Shown: positions 17,497-26,071, numbered from the stretch's first letter. The stretch is DNA of 64,000 nucleotides from Gelidibacter gilvus (GCF_004115975.1 NZ_SDDZ01000012.1:1-64000); one strand, 5' to 3'. Made by a program: numbers and translations. The notes: generated by a model not told the origin, from the sequence alone.

Positions 17497-18628
17497 AACA
17501 GGTTATGTCGTTATATTTCTATGTTGTCTATTTCAATTGATGTTTTCAGCAAATAATAATGATGACGAAGAAAAGGTCAAAGAAATTTTCAATAAGATTG
17601 TCCTGGCGTATGGAAGTCCAAAAAGTGCTCCGCAACTCGTTTTTAGCGATAACGAAATGTCAACTCCAGCAATTTATTACGCTAAACCTGATGCTCGTAT
17701 CGTCGTTGATCGCAAGTTTTTTGACATTTGTAAGTCTTTGAATGAATATGCTGTTGATGCCATGGCAATAGTTTTAAGCCATGAATTAGCGCATTATTTT
17801 AATGACCACACCTTTTGTAGTGATTTCGCCTTTGCTATTCGAAATGACAATAAAGATTTAAGTAGCAAACTAAAGAACCTATCTAAATCAGAAAAAATCG
17901 CGCTTGAAACTGAAGCCGATTTAAAAGGATTGTTTTATGCAACAAGTGCAGGATATAATCCATTTTCCATTTATGAGGAACTGCTAAATAAGATTTACAA
18001 ATTTTATAAATTAGAAAATAATGTAGATGGCTACCCAACCAAAGCAGAAAGAGTCGCCATAAGTGGCACGGCGCAACAAAAGATTGCGCAACTCTATGTC
18101 GTTTTTCAACAGGGCATCACAGCAGGAAAAAACGGAAAATATGATGAAGCTATAGAAAAATTTGAAACGATAAACAGGCACTTTCCTACTAGAGAAAATT
18201 ATAATAATATTGGAGCTTATTATACGCTTAAGGCGTTAAGCTTTTATCCAATCAGTAGAGCCGCATATTTAAAGCCAGAGCGTTTTTCTTACCCATTACA
18301 AGTGGAAGAACAGAGCAGATTGGTAATTCAAAAACAAACAAGAGGCACAACTTCAGAAGCGCAAGAGATTATAAATACGTCTCTCTTAAATGCTCAAAAA
18401 GCATTTGAAAAAAGCATTGCTTTAGACCCAAACTATCACAATAGTTTTATCAATTTGGCTTGTGTTTACGACCTATTAAATAATCCTGAGGCTGCTTTAG
18501 GAACAATAAAAGAACTACCACAAAATATTCAAAAACAAAAACGAGCCAAAAGAATTAGTGCAATAGCTTATTACCATATGGACTTAACTCAAAAAGCAGA
18601 AAAATTATGGGAAGAGCTTGGGTTATAA
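17489..18628 (+). CDS. Exported M48-like metalloprotease with TPR-like C-terminus
   Basis: I place the start at 17489 (overlapping the previous stop by 8 bp), giving 379 residues that begin with a signal peptide (MNKTGYVVIFLCCLFQLMFS). The zinc motif HELAH is at 98-102 (SHELAHYFNDH), and ETEADLKG near 140-147 gives the third ligand, as in M48 peptidases (ExxAD). The C-terminal half has TPR-like helices (GKNGKYDEAIEKFETINRHF, then AQKAFEKSIALDPNYHNSF). It is likely a periplasmic protease or assembly factor. An upstream ATG at 17444 would spoil the signal peptide. Confidence 0.8.
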   Translation: MNKTGYVVIFLCCLFQLMFSANNNDDEEKVKEIFNKIVLAYGSPKSAPQLVFSDNEMSTPAIYYAKPDARIVVDRKFFDICKSLNEYAVDAMAIVLSHELAHYFNDHTFCSDFAFAIRNDNKDLSSKLKNLSKSEKIALETEADLKGLFYATSAGYNPFSIYEELLNKIYKFYKLENNVDGYPTKAERVAISGTAQQKIAQLYVVFQQGITAGKNGKYDEAIEKFETINRHFPTRENYNNIGAYYTLKALSFYPISRAAYLKPERFSYPLQVEEQSRLVIQKQTRGTTSEAQEIINTSLLNAQKAFEKSIALDPNYHNSFINLACVYDLLNNPEAALGTIKELPQNIQKQKRAKRISAIAYYHMDLTQKAEKLWEELGL

Positions 18629-21600
18629 TATTATTATTCAGCTTATTTAACTATTCAAATACGCAAAGTCAAAATAAAGAACAGAAATACAATCTACACA
18701 AACTATTATCTGATTTCTATACTAAAAATGTAAACGAAGATGCGGCAGGGTCATTAAAACTGACTGCCTCTATAGACAGCATTCTCAAACTTGATAAATT
18801 ATTAGATAATCAATCTTTGGCCATTTATAACAATGCTAAAGGCTTTTCTTATTATGTTAACAAGCTTAATCCTACTGAATTCTTAAACATAGCCGATTCA
18901 TTAAACAATTTACTGGTCGCACCAAAAAAAGATATAGAAGTTTATTCCACTTATTTAACAGCAAGTTATTATTATGATCAAAAGGAAGATTCTAAAGCGA
19001 GAACTGCTTATTTAAAGTTAATTCAGATAAAAAATATTCCTAAAACATTTACATCTATTATTTCCGAAGCTTACGATAAAATTTTTTTTATGGAAAGAGT
19101 TTCTGTTAATAATAAATTATTAGATTCTTCAACTGCTAAAAAAACCTCTGTAAAACTTATAGAGTTTAAAAAAACCATAAGAGATACTCTAAATATATCT
19201 TATGGAAAAGCATTAAATTATCTTGATAAAAAATCAGAAGCTGAAAAGTTATTTATAGCTATTACCAAACTTCCTGAAAATGACTTTAGATATAATAAGT
19301 ATGCCAAGTTTCAAGCATTAGATTGGTTGACTTTATATTACTACACCTCTCTCGATTATAATATAAATGATATTATAAATGCAAAAAAACTCATTCATGC
19401 TTCTGAACAGCTACTACTTGTTGTAAAAAACACCGATTTTTTGGAACTTCATAATATCTATTCAATTTTTGGCGATTTAGTAGTTGCAGGCATAATAACA
19501 AAAGATTCTAATAGAGTAATAAAATACGAAGGAAAGATAAATGATGTTTTAATTAGTAAAGATTATCCCGAAAAGGTTAAATTCAATCTGAATAGATTCT
19601 ATTATACTATTCATAAACTCAAAATGTATTTTGAATTTGATAAAAATTATGAGAGAGCAAAATTTTATGCATTTAAAAATGCAGAGCTTACCAAATATTT
19701 ATTTGGTGAAATATCCATTGAACACGAACAAGAATTGAGGTCATATGCTAGTATAGTTAAGCTTAAAATGTTCAATTACGATGAAGCTGATAAAATATTA
19801 TTAAAAAGAGAAAGTATAATTAAGCAACTCTACGGAGAACATTCTAAAGAATATTTGGAAATACTTTATTACAAGTATGGTGCTTACCTAAATACGCTTG
19901 ATTATAGAAAAGGTTTGGAGATTTTAGAAAAAGCGATTGTCATATTGGAAAAAATAGATTGTACAACCACAGAGATTTGTGAAGAAATCAAGTATAGTTA
20001 TTTAGAGTGTTTAAATCATAATCAGTTGTACGAAAAGTCGCTTGAACAAATGGAAGTACTACATTTCGTTGAAAATCCTGAATTTTTATTTCGTACATCT
20101 CGAATAAGACGAAACTCATATTTTGGATTGAAACAGCTACTTAATTTAAATTTTGAATATGAATGGTTGTTGGAGCAAATTGCTAGTAAGGAAAATGTGT
20201 TGATAAACGACAAGGACTCCAGTAGATATTTTTTTAGTTTTCTTTTGGACTATCAGGAGCATTTGCGTTCCACAGGTAGATTAAATAAGGCAACAGAGCT
20301 ATCTACAAAATATATGGATTTATTTAATCTCAAAAATGATTTAGAACGAATCGATTTTTTGATTAATTATTTAAACATTCTTGTTCAAAACAATCAATGT
20401 AGTCAAGCACTTGAATTTATAAACGATAATATAATTTTAAAGTTTACAGAAATTACTACACCAGAAGCGAAAGCGATGAAGCAATACAATTTCGATTTTA
20501 CGAGAGGTAATATTTATAGTTGTTTACAAAAGTATCCCGAAGCCATTAATGCTTATCAACTCGCTATTAAATATGAGAAAATAAATACTAGCCACTTATA
20601 CTCTCAAATAATAAACCTTTACAACCTTATTGGAAATACAGAAAAAGCAAAGGAATACCTTAAAGAATATGAAAAAAAAATAACTAATATAGATTCATTA
20701 GATATTGACGAGTTATATCTAATTGCGGATTTGTTTATACGAACCAATGAAAGAGAAAACCATTTAAAGTATTTGCTTCCTCTTTCTGAAAAAATTATAG
20801 ATGAAATATGCCGAAAAGCTTTTTTTAGTTCAAGCGACAATAAGACAGATAAAATTATTCATAATGATATTTTAAGATTTATTTTATCACAAAATTATGG
20901 AGACCTCTATAACTCAAAACTTGCAGGTAATGCTGTCATTATATCAAATCTGTATAAAAGGAGATTAGAATATTACGCCCAAATTAATTTGGAAATCCAG
21001 AAATTAAAGTTTCTTAAAAATCAGGACGCTATGAGGCTTGAGCAATTGGAAAACGAGTATAACAAAAATCCGACAGAACAATTGGAAGAGGAAATCGGAC
21101 AAATTAGAACTAAACTCATAAGTTCTGGGTTATTTGATTTTGCAGGATTGTGCAACATAAGTTTCCAAGATATTTATGAATCAATAAACGAAAACGAAAT
21201 TGTTTTTAATATGCTTTCATATAAGTATAGTAATAGTGAAAAAGATAATTTTTATATAAATTTTAATGTCAAAGAATTAAGTCTTACATCTACTTTTATA
21301 AATCTTGATGACCATTTCAGTTTAGAGAAGGACAGTAATATTAATTCAAAATTTTTCGATTACATAAATGATGAGATTTTTAAAAATAATAAAGTCGCTG
21401 GGGACTTAATAAATACCTTTTATATAATCCCATCTGGAAAATCCAATCTTATAAACTTTAGCGCTTTCTCGCTTTCTTTAGAAGAAAAACTTAATAGAAA
21501 ATTCAAAATCCACGTAATAAACTCTTTGAGTGATATTCCAGGACTAAAAAACGAAGTTCAGCGTAAAGTTGATAACCTAATACTTATTGGAGATATTGAC

Positions 21601-22338
21601 TATGATAAAGTAAAAAGGCCGCCAACAACAAATCATACAGAAATTACTAGAGGACTTAATTTAGCTCAATCAATCGCAAAATCCGGCATTCCTTTATGGA
21701 GTTATTTGCCAGGTACAAAAAAAGAAATTGATGATATTACAAAAATTGCATTAAAAAATAATGTTGATACTTTTATTTTGAGCAATGATGAAGTTACAGA
21801 GTCAAAGCTGAAAAAAATGACAATTAATCCTTTAAAAACCAATATTGTTCATGTTGCCACGCATGGCTATTTTTTTCCCGATAATAGTGATGATCACAAT
21901 GAAAACTATTTTGCTAATCATAAAAATCCTTTATTAAGGTCCGGTTTAATTTTGTCAGGAGCTAATGATAACTGGAATAATAATGTGTTTGTTGATCCCA
22001 ATAGCGATGGAATTTTAACTTCGGAAGAGATTTCATTTATGGATTTAAGCGGTGTAGAATTAATAGTATTGAGCGCATGTGATACAGGTCTAGGAGATGT
22101 TTCAAACCTAGAGGGTATAAATGGATTACAGAGAGCTTTTAAACTTGCAGGAGCTCACAAATTAATTATGAGTTTATGGAAAGTTCCAGATGAAGAAACA
22201 GCAGAGTTCTTTAATTACTTCTACGAATTTCTTTTAGATAAAAATTTTTCTATTAATGATGCTTTTAGAGAAACTCAAAGGGTCATGAAAGAAAAATATT
22301 CTCCATATTATTGGGCATCATTTGTTCTTTTAGAATGA
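18607..22338 (+). CDS. Exported TPR-CHAT caspase-like protease
   Basis: The 1243 residues begin with a hydrophobic export signal (VIILLFSLFNYSNTQS) and continue with many TPR-like helical pairs (about 30-800). They end in a CHAT domain (about 960-1243) with the His-Cys dyad: VATHGYF with H1086 and LSACDTGLG with C1158. CHAT enzymes are caspase-family proteases, often activated through TPR partners. The start overlaps the M48-like gene by 22 bp. Export is unusual for a caspase-like protease with a suicide role and points to periplasmic action, perhaps on the anti-sigma candidate. The domain call is firm; the substrate is inferred. Confidence 0.85.
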   Translation: MGRAWVIILLFSLFNYSNTQSQNKEQKYNLHKLLSDFYTKNVNEDAAGSLKLTASIDSILKLDKLLDNQSLAIYNNAKGFSYYVNKLNPTEFLNIADSLNNLLVAPKKDIEVYSTYLTASYYYDQKEDSKARTAYLKLIQIKNIPKTFTSIISEAYDKIFFMERVSVNNKLLDSSTAKKTSVKLIEFKKTIRDTLNISYGKALNYLDKKSEAEKLFIAITKLPENDFRYNKYAKFQALDWLTLYYYTSLDYNINDIINAKKLIHASEQLLLVVKNTDFLELHNIYSIFGDLVVAGIITKDSNRVIKYEGKINDVLISKDYPEKVKFNLNRFYYTIHKLKMYFEFDKNYERAKFYAFKNAELTKYLFGEISIEHEQELRSYASIVKLKMFNYDEADKILLKRESIIKQLYGEHSKEYLEILYYKYGAYLNTLDYRKGLEILEKAIVILEKIDCTTTEICEEIKYSYLECLNHNQLYEKSLEQMEVLHFVENPEFLFRTSRIRRNSYFGLKQLLNLNFEYEWLLEQIASKENVLINDKDSSRYFFSFLLDYQEHLRSTGRLNKATELSTKYMDLFNLKNDLERIDFLINYLNILVQNNQCSQALEFINDNIILKFTEITTPEAKAMKQYNFDFTRGNIYSCLQKYPEAINAYQLAIKYEKINTSHLYSQIINLYNLIGNTEKAKEYLKEYEKKITNIDSLDIDELYLIADLFIRTNERENHLKYLLPLSEKIIDEICRKAFFSSSDNKTDKIIHNDILRFILSQNYGDLYNSKLAGNAVIISNLYKRRLEYYAQINLEIQKLKFLKNQDAMRLEQLENEYNKNPTEQLEEEIGQIRTKLISSGLFDFAGLCNISFQDIYESINENEIVFNMLSYKYSNSEKDNFYINFNVKELSLTSTFINLDDHFSLEKDSNINSKFFDYINDEIFKNNKVAGDLINTFYIIPSGKSNLINFSAFSLSLEEKLNRKFKIHVINSLSDIPGLKNEVQRKVDNLILIGDIDYDKVKRPPTTNHTEITRGLNLAQSIAKSGIPLWSYLPGTKKEIDDITKIALKNNVDTFILSNDEVTESKLKKMTINPLKTNIVHVATHGYFFPDNSDDHNENYFANHKNPLLRSGLILSGANDNWNNNVFVDPNSDGILTSEEISFMDLSGVELIVLSACDTGLGDVSNLEGINGLQRAFKLAGAHKLIMSLWKVPDEETAEFFNYFYEFLLDKNFSINDAFRETQRVMKEKYSPYYWASFVLLE

Positions 22339-22383
22339 ATTCCAGTTAGATTTTAAATTTTATTGCTATTTCGTTTTTTTTGA

Positions 22384-22412
22384 GGGTTACCTTTTCAAGA
22401 TTAAGCTATTAA
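22384..22412 (+). promoter_or_regulatory. Predicted ECF-sigma promoter 2
   Basis: A GGGTTACC block, 13 nt and GCTATTAA lie 32 nt before the ATG at 22445. Both blocks and the spacing match promoters 1 and 3. It lies 45 bp after the CHAT gene stop. Confidence 0.7.
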
Positions 22413-22444
22413 GTAGAACTAATAATCTTTAAAAGAAACTCACT

Positions 22445-22846
22445 ATGAAAACTTTATTAAAAAAAACAGCATCAAACCAAGTTAATCTCATTTTAGAATC
22501 CATAATAAATTGGGATGCCAATGGCATCCTTAATTTGTTAAATGATGATAAGACTTACCAAGACCTAACTCCCAAAGAATTTGTTTTAACAATCGTAACA
22601 GAGTTTATGTTTTTTAAGCGTGCTGGCGATACTCAATTATCATTGACCACGAATTTGTGTCATGGCTGTAATTGCAGACAACCTATGTTTGTCTTTAAAG
22701 GAAATAAAAGTGGCAGAGAATACGCGCTTTACTTCGAATTTGATGACAACGAGATTTTGGATATTTATAAATGTAATTGGTACGGAAACATATCATTTGA
22801 CGAAATTTCTTTTGAAGAAAAAGATAATTTAAGGGTTACCTTTTAA
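22445..22846 (+). CDS. Small cysteine-motif protein of the sigma regulon
   Basis: I do not recognise this 133-residue protein. It is acidic, lacks a signal peptide or membrane span and carries a cysteine cluster (NLCHGCNCRQP, residues about 75-85) that could bind a metal. The first half looks helical (VNLILESIINWDANGILNLL) and the second half beta-rich (MFVFKGNKSGREYALYFEFD). The layout recalls SnoaL/NTF2-like small domains, but that is weak. Its own copy of the shared promoter motif places it in the same regulon as the CHAT operon. The 3' end overlaps promoter 3. Confidence 0.7.
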   Translation: MKTLLKKTASNQVNLILESIINWDANGILNLLNDDKTYQDLTPKEFVLTIVTEFMFFKRAGDTQLSLTTNLCHGCNCRQPMFVFKGNKSGREYALYFEFDDNEILDIYKCNWYGNISFDEISFEEKDNLRVTF

Positions 22847-22861
22847 TAGAATCGCTATTAA
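22833..22861 (+). promoter_or_regulatory. Predicted ECF-sigma promoter 3
   Basis: A GGGTTACC block, 13 nt and GCTATTAA lie 35 nt before the ATG at 22897. The -35-like block is embedded in the last codons of the preceding gene (encoding RVTF-stop). This is the third copy with identical spacing. Confidence 0.7.
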
Positions 22862-22896
22862 CGGATAAATAAGTATAACTTTTAAACTAAATCAAA

Positions 22897-23451
22897 ATGA
22901 AAAACGTTCATAACATTTTATCAGCCTTAGCAATTTTACTTGCTTTCACATTTTCAAATGCCCAATCTACCTATACCGTTGGAAGTACGGAATATGTTTA
23001 TGGAGAATATTACAGTACAACCGGAAAACCTAAAGTAGTACGAAGCTCATCAAATAAGAAGTATTTTTTGAAATCAAGAGGATACGAAAGCACTCCTTAC
23101 GGTTATGAGGTTGACCACATTATTCCATTGTCACAAGGTGGAAGTGATGACCCATCTAATATGCAATTATTAACAGTTAGTCAGCATCAAAAGAAAACCG
23201 CCAGAGAAAGAACGCAAGTTGCACAAACAAACACATACAACGTTTATAAGGTTAATTCTCCCGCTTATTATTCAACACCGACGGTCAAGCCAGAAAAGAT
23301 TCAATATTCAACTCCAAGTTATACTACTCCTGTGTATACTTTACCCACATACAATAATTCATCTAGTTCTACTAGAACCATTTATACAGGTTCTCGAGGA
23401 GGTCAATACTACATTAATTCTAATGGAAATAAGACGTATGTAAAAAACTAG
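22897..23451 (+). CDS. Exported HNH endonuclease-like protein
   Basis: The 184 residues begin with a signal peptide (ILSALAILLAFTFSNAQS) and contain an HNH core at about 70-105: YEVDHIIPLSQGG, then DDPSNMQLLTVSQHQKKTAR, with the DH-N-H pattern of DNA-cutting ββα-metal nucleases. A Ser/Thr/Tyr/Pro-rich linker and a C-terminal GSRGGQYYINSNGNKTYV block follow; that ending is common on secreted Bacteroidota nucleases. The gene has its own copy of the shared promoter motif. It could be a periplasmic or released nuclease effector induced by the sigma factor, or simply a DNA scavenger. The HNH call is firm and the role is inferred. Confidence 0.8.
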   Translation: MKNVHNILSALAILLAFTFSNAQSTYTVGSTEYVYGEYYSTTGKPKVVRSSSNKKYFLKSRGYESTPYGYEVDHIIPLSQGGSDDPSNMQLLTVSQHQKKTARERTQVAQTNTYNVYKVNSPAYYSTPTVKPEKIQYSTPSYTTPVYTLPTYNNSSSSTRTIYTGSRGGQYYINSNGNKTYVKN

Positions 23452-23476
23452 CTATTCTTAAATTTGGAAAATCAAG

Positions 23477-23512
23477 TCAGGGTTAAGCAATTTATGTTTA
23501 ACCCTGATTTAA
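23477..23512 (+). terminator. Intrinsic terminator after the HNH gene
   Basis: A perfect 10-bp stem (TCAGGGTTAA with TTAACCCTGA) has an 11-nt loop and is followed by TTTAATAAAATTTT. It lies between the converging HNH and 106-residue genes and overlaps the 3' end of the latter. Confidence 0.7.
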
Positions 23513-23829
23513 TAAAATTTTCCTATGAAATTTAATAGAAGAACAAAATTCAATATAACACTCACAATAAAAACCCCTACTGCCCAATTAGGATAAATCT
23601 TTGCTTTCTTTATAGTGTCTTCGAACCGATATTCAAAATTTTTAACAGCCTTTAAATGAGCTTCCATTTGTTGTTGATGGATTTCTATGGCAGCTTTATA
23701 TTCCGTCAGATCCATCTTGATTTTCGTTTCTTTCAATTGTGCATTTATTCCTTCCAACTTTTCCAAAGTGTTTTTAAAATCGGTGGTCTCATTGACTAAA
23801 AGCGCGGTGAGTTCTTCAAGTTTTGTCAT
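23509..23829 (-). CDS. Mobilisation-associated coiled-coil membrane protein
   Basis: This 106-residue protein has an N-terminal helical segment (about 1-75) and one C-terminal membrane span (about 82-103). It is paralogous to the protein at 12329-12649, with shared blocks MDLTEYKAAIE, HQQQMEAHL and KIYPNWAV. It follows the relaxase gene by 11 bp on the same strand, so it is probably the last gene of the mobilisation operon. A coupling or membrane-tethering role is possible but not shown. Confidence 0.75.
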   Translation of the reverse strand: MTKLEELTALLVNETTDFKNTLEKLEGINAQLKETKIKMDLTEYKAAIEIHQQQMEAHLKAVKNFEYRFEDTIKKAKIYPNWAVGVFIVSVILNFVLLLNFIGKFY

Positions 23830-23840
23830 GATCGATACAT

Positions 23841-24698
23841 TTAATAAGAGAGTCCATGTTGTATAGTTTTTTTGATAATAAACTTGGTCAGCTTAAAAGC
23901 TAATTTGGGTGCCAGGCCTACTGTATTTCCTGCCAACGTTACCCCAACGGTACTGTTTTTTAAACTCTTGATGCCTTCAAGTTGGCCCATTTGTTTGCCA
24001 ATATTCCCAATGGACATGTTCCGGTGCACTTCACTGCCCTTTAGATTATGTCCATCAAATTCAAAGCGGAACCCTTGTATATTGTTTTGTTTGTTTATGG
24101 TTGGGATGACCTTGACGCCATTGGTCTCCATGGCTTTGATATAGGCATCAAATGATTTCGGTTTTAAATGGGCCATAGCCAGGTCATGTCTGCGCTTGAT
24201 CTCTGTGCGTATGTCCTTCAGATTGAATTCTTTTTCAAATTGCACTTGCTTAACTGTAGTCAATCCCATTTGTTCTGCCACTTTTTCAGCTGCCAACTGG
24301 CTGCGCTTCCCTATAAAACTATCATTGTAAGCCACGCCCCTAAAATCAATCCTATTGACATATAAATGGATGTGCTTATGTTCCTTGTCCTTATGCACAA
24401 AGGCGATGGCCTGACGCTCTCCGAGTTTCATTTCGTGGATGAACCTTTTGGTGATGTCCTCTAGTTTGTTTTTGTCCAATTTCCTACCGTCCTCTATCGT
24501 GGGGCTGAGGATAAAGGACAGGGTGTTTTTTGTACAGTTATGATTCTGGTCCTGGAGCATTTTAAATTCCTGTGTGATTTCGGCTGGGGAATCGCCATGC
24601 AGAAATTCCTTGAGCACGATCTCGGCATCCTTTTCCTGGTTCCACCCATAGGCCATCGATGCCCTGGTGTGTGATATGCTTTTGCCCTTTCCTATCAT
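23841..24698 (-). CDS. Relaxase (MobA/MobP-type nuclease)
   Basis: Relaxases nick one strand at oriT and pilot it into the recipient. The 285 residues contain the histidine triad motif HKDKEHKHIHLYVNR (about 100-115) and the N-terminal GKGKSISHTRASMAYGW region common in Bacteroidota MobB/MobA relaxases. The start overlaps the stop of the MobC-like gene by 4 bp. Its last 38 residues recur as a stump at 12660-12774. oriT should lie near this operon; I did not identify it. Confidence 0.85.
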   Translation of the reverse strand: MIGKGKSISHTRASMAYGWNQEKDAEIVLKEFLHGDSPAEITQEFKMLQDQNHNCTKNTLSFILSPTIEDGRKLDKNKLEDITKRFIHEMKLGERQAIAFVHKDKEHKHIHLYVNRIDFRGVAYNDSFIGKRSQLAAEKVAEQMGLTTVKQVQFEKEFNLKDIRTEIKRRHDLAMAHLKPKSFDAYIKAMETNGVKVIPTINKQNNIQGFRFEFDGHNLKGSEVHRNMSIGNIGKQMGQLEGIKSLKNSTVGVTLAGNTVGLAPKLAFKLTKFIIKKTIQHGLSY

Positions 24699-25207
24699 GA
24701 TTGAAACTTTTTGAGGTGCGCCTTGATTTCATTGGCCAGGGCATATACCGATTCGGTCAGTTTGGGATTACGTTTTCTGTACATGTTCCCGATGGCCTTA
24801 AAGTTATTGTGGTATTTGATCATCATCTTATAAAGTTCGATGTGCTCCTCGCTAAACCGTTCGGTAATGTCCTTATCGAATACGGCACGCCGGATATACG
24901 CGCTTAGGCTCAATCCTGAAGACGATGCCTTAATAGTTAAGAGCTTCTTTTCGTAAAGGGAACATCTAAACTTGACCAGATCACTTTTCCCCCTAAACAC
25001 TCTTTTTTTTTCTTTGCGACCTTCGGGAGCAAACGAGAATGTGGCCACAGACACACATCTCGAATTCCTACCCAGAATAATTCCCATTCCATTGGCATCC
25101 ATTTCCAGATCCAATTCTACACTTTCAGAATGTTTGAGTAATTGGGCAGGAATCTTTAGATATTGCTGCTGTTCATTATTTCGTTCAATCTCATCCTTTT
25201 CTTTCAT
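24695..25207 (-). CDS. MobC-like relaxosome accessory protein
   Basis: This 170-residue protein has a central ribbon-helix-helix-like segment (SDLVKFRCSLYEKKLLTIKA, then SGLSLSAYIRRAVF) and a C-terminal helical bundle (NNFKAIGNMYRKRN), as in plasmid mobilisation MobC proteins. These bind oriT and help the relaxase. It overlaps the relaxase by 4 bp and the primase-like gene by 17 bp, so the three form one operon read leftward. Confidence 0.8.
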   Translation of the reverse strand: MKEKDEIERNNEQQQYLKIPAQLLKHSESVELDLEMDANGMGIILGRNSRCVSVATFSFAPEGRKEKKRVFRGKSDLVKFRCSLYEKKLLTIKASSSGLSLSAYIRRAVFDKDITERFSEEHIELYKMMIKYHNNFKAIGNMYRKRNPKLTESVYALANEIKAHLKKFQS

Positions 25208-26045
25208 GGCATAAAAAATCGTTTAAATCCTTGTGGTTTTTATAGGCATCACATTGATCATTTATATGACTATATTTCTTTGTCAAATAAAGTGTTGCAT
25301 TTTGTCCAGCCGAATCATTATCCAAATAGAGATCGACAATTTCATAATTTGAAATATGTGTTTCAACATTTTCTATAAATGCAATGGAATTTAAAACCAT
25401 GACATCTGAATCTTTTATTAAAGAGCCATTCATAACGGCCAACGATAATAAATCAAACATCCCTTCCAAGATGATTAGATGCTTGCTGTTTCTTTGGAGA
25501 TGGGTATATGATTTTGGGCTACTGCTACTCTTAAAAATCCTATTGCGCAGTTCCCATCCATTTTTGTTATTCTGTAAACCAATAGCAAAAAATTGCTTGT
25601 CCTTAAAAGTGTACCAAACTTCACTACAATAAGTATTGGCAATCTGTAATGGAATCGCTCTAAAATTCAGGTACTGAATCAATGCCGGATGTTTGATGTT
25701 CTGAATTTTAGTGATGGTTATCCCAATGTCATTCGTGTTGAAATGTTGTTGCTGTTGAAAAGAAAAAGAAGACCAATCTTGATTCAAATACGCCAGAGCT
25801 TCCTTCACAGAACATTTCAAAATCCTACAGACCAAATCAATCACATTGCCTCCTATTCCTTCACCATGGTCGTACCATCGGTTCATGGTCTTGGAGACTT
25901 TAAAAGAGGCTTGGGTTTCTGACCTGAAAGGACTCAGAAACCAAGCTTCTTTTTCCGCTGTCCTTTGGGGAAAGTGCCCGAGTTTTGCCAGCGCCTTTTC
26001 GATGGGAAAAGCTCGGGCGCTTTCACAGTTTATTTTTCTTTTCAT
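25191..26045 (-). CDS. Toprim primase-like protein of the mobile element
   Basis: The 284 residues contain a CHC2-like N-terminal region (LSPFRSETQASFKV, then HGEGIGGNVIDLVCRI) and a toprim core with LIILEGMFDLLS and the metal-binding DLYLDNDSAG. The usual zinc ligands of the CHC2 finger (CPFH...C..C) are missing: the first Cys-His pair reads SPFR and no CxxC follows. Such short proteins prime replication or conjugative transfer in Bacteroidota mobilisable elements. Nine TTACCT iterons lie immediately upstream. Confidence 0.8.
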   Translation of the reverse strand: MKRKINCESARAFPIEKALAKLGHFPQRTAEKEAWFLSPFRSETQASFKVSKTMNRWYDHGEGIGGNVIDLVCRILKCSVKEALAYLNQDWSSFSFQQQQHFNTNDIGITITKIQNIKHPALIQYLNFRAIPLQIANTYCSEVWYTFKDKQFFAIGLQNNKNGWELRNRIFKSSSSPKSYTHLQRNSKHLIILEGMFDLLSLAVMNGSLIKDSDVMVLNSIAFIENVETHISNYEIVDLYLDNDSAGQNATLYLTKKYSHINDQCDAYKNHKDLNDFLCHERKG

Positions 26046-26071
26046 CAGCTTCTTCTTTTATAACTTAATAT

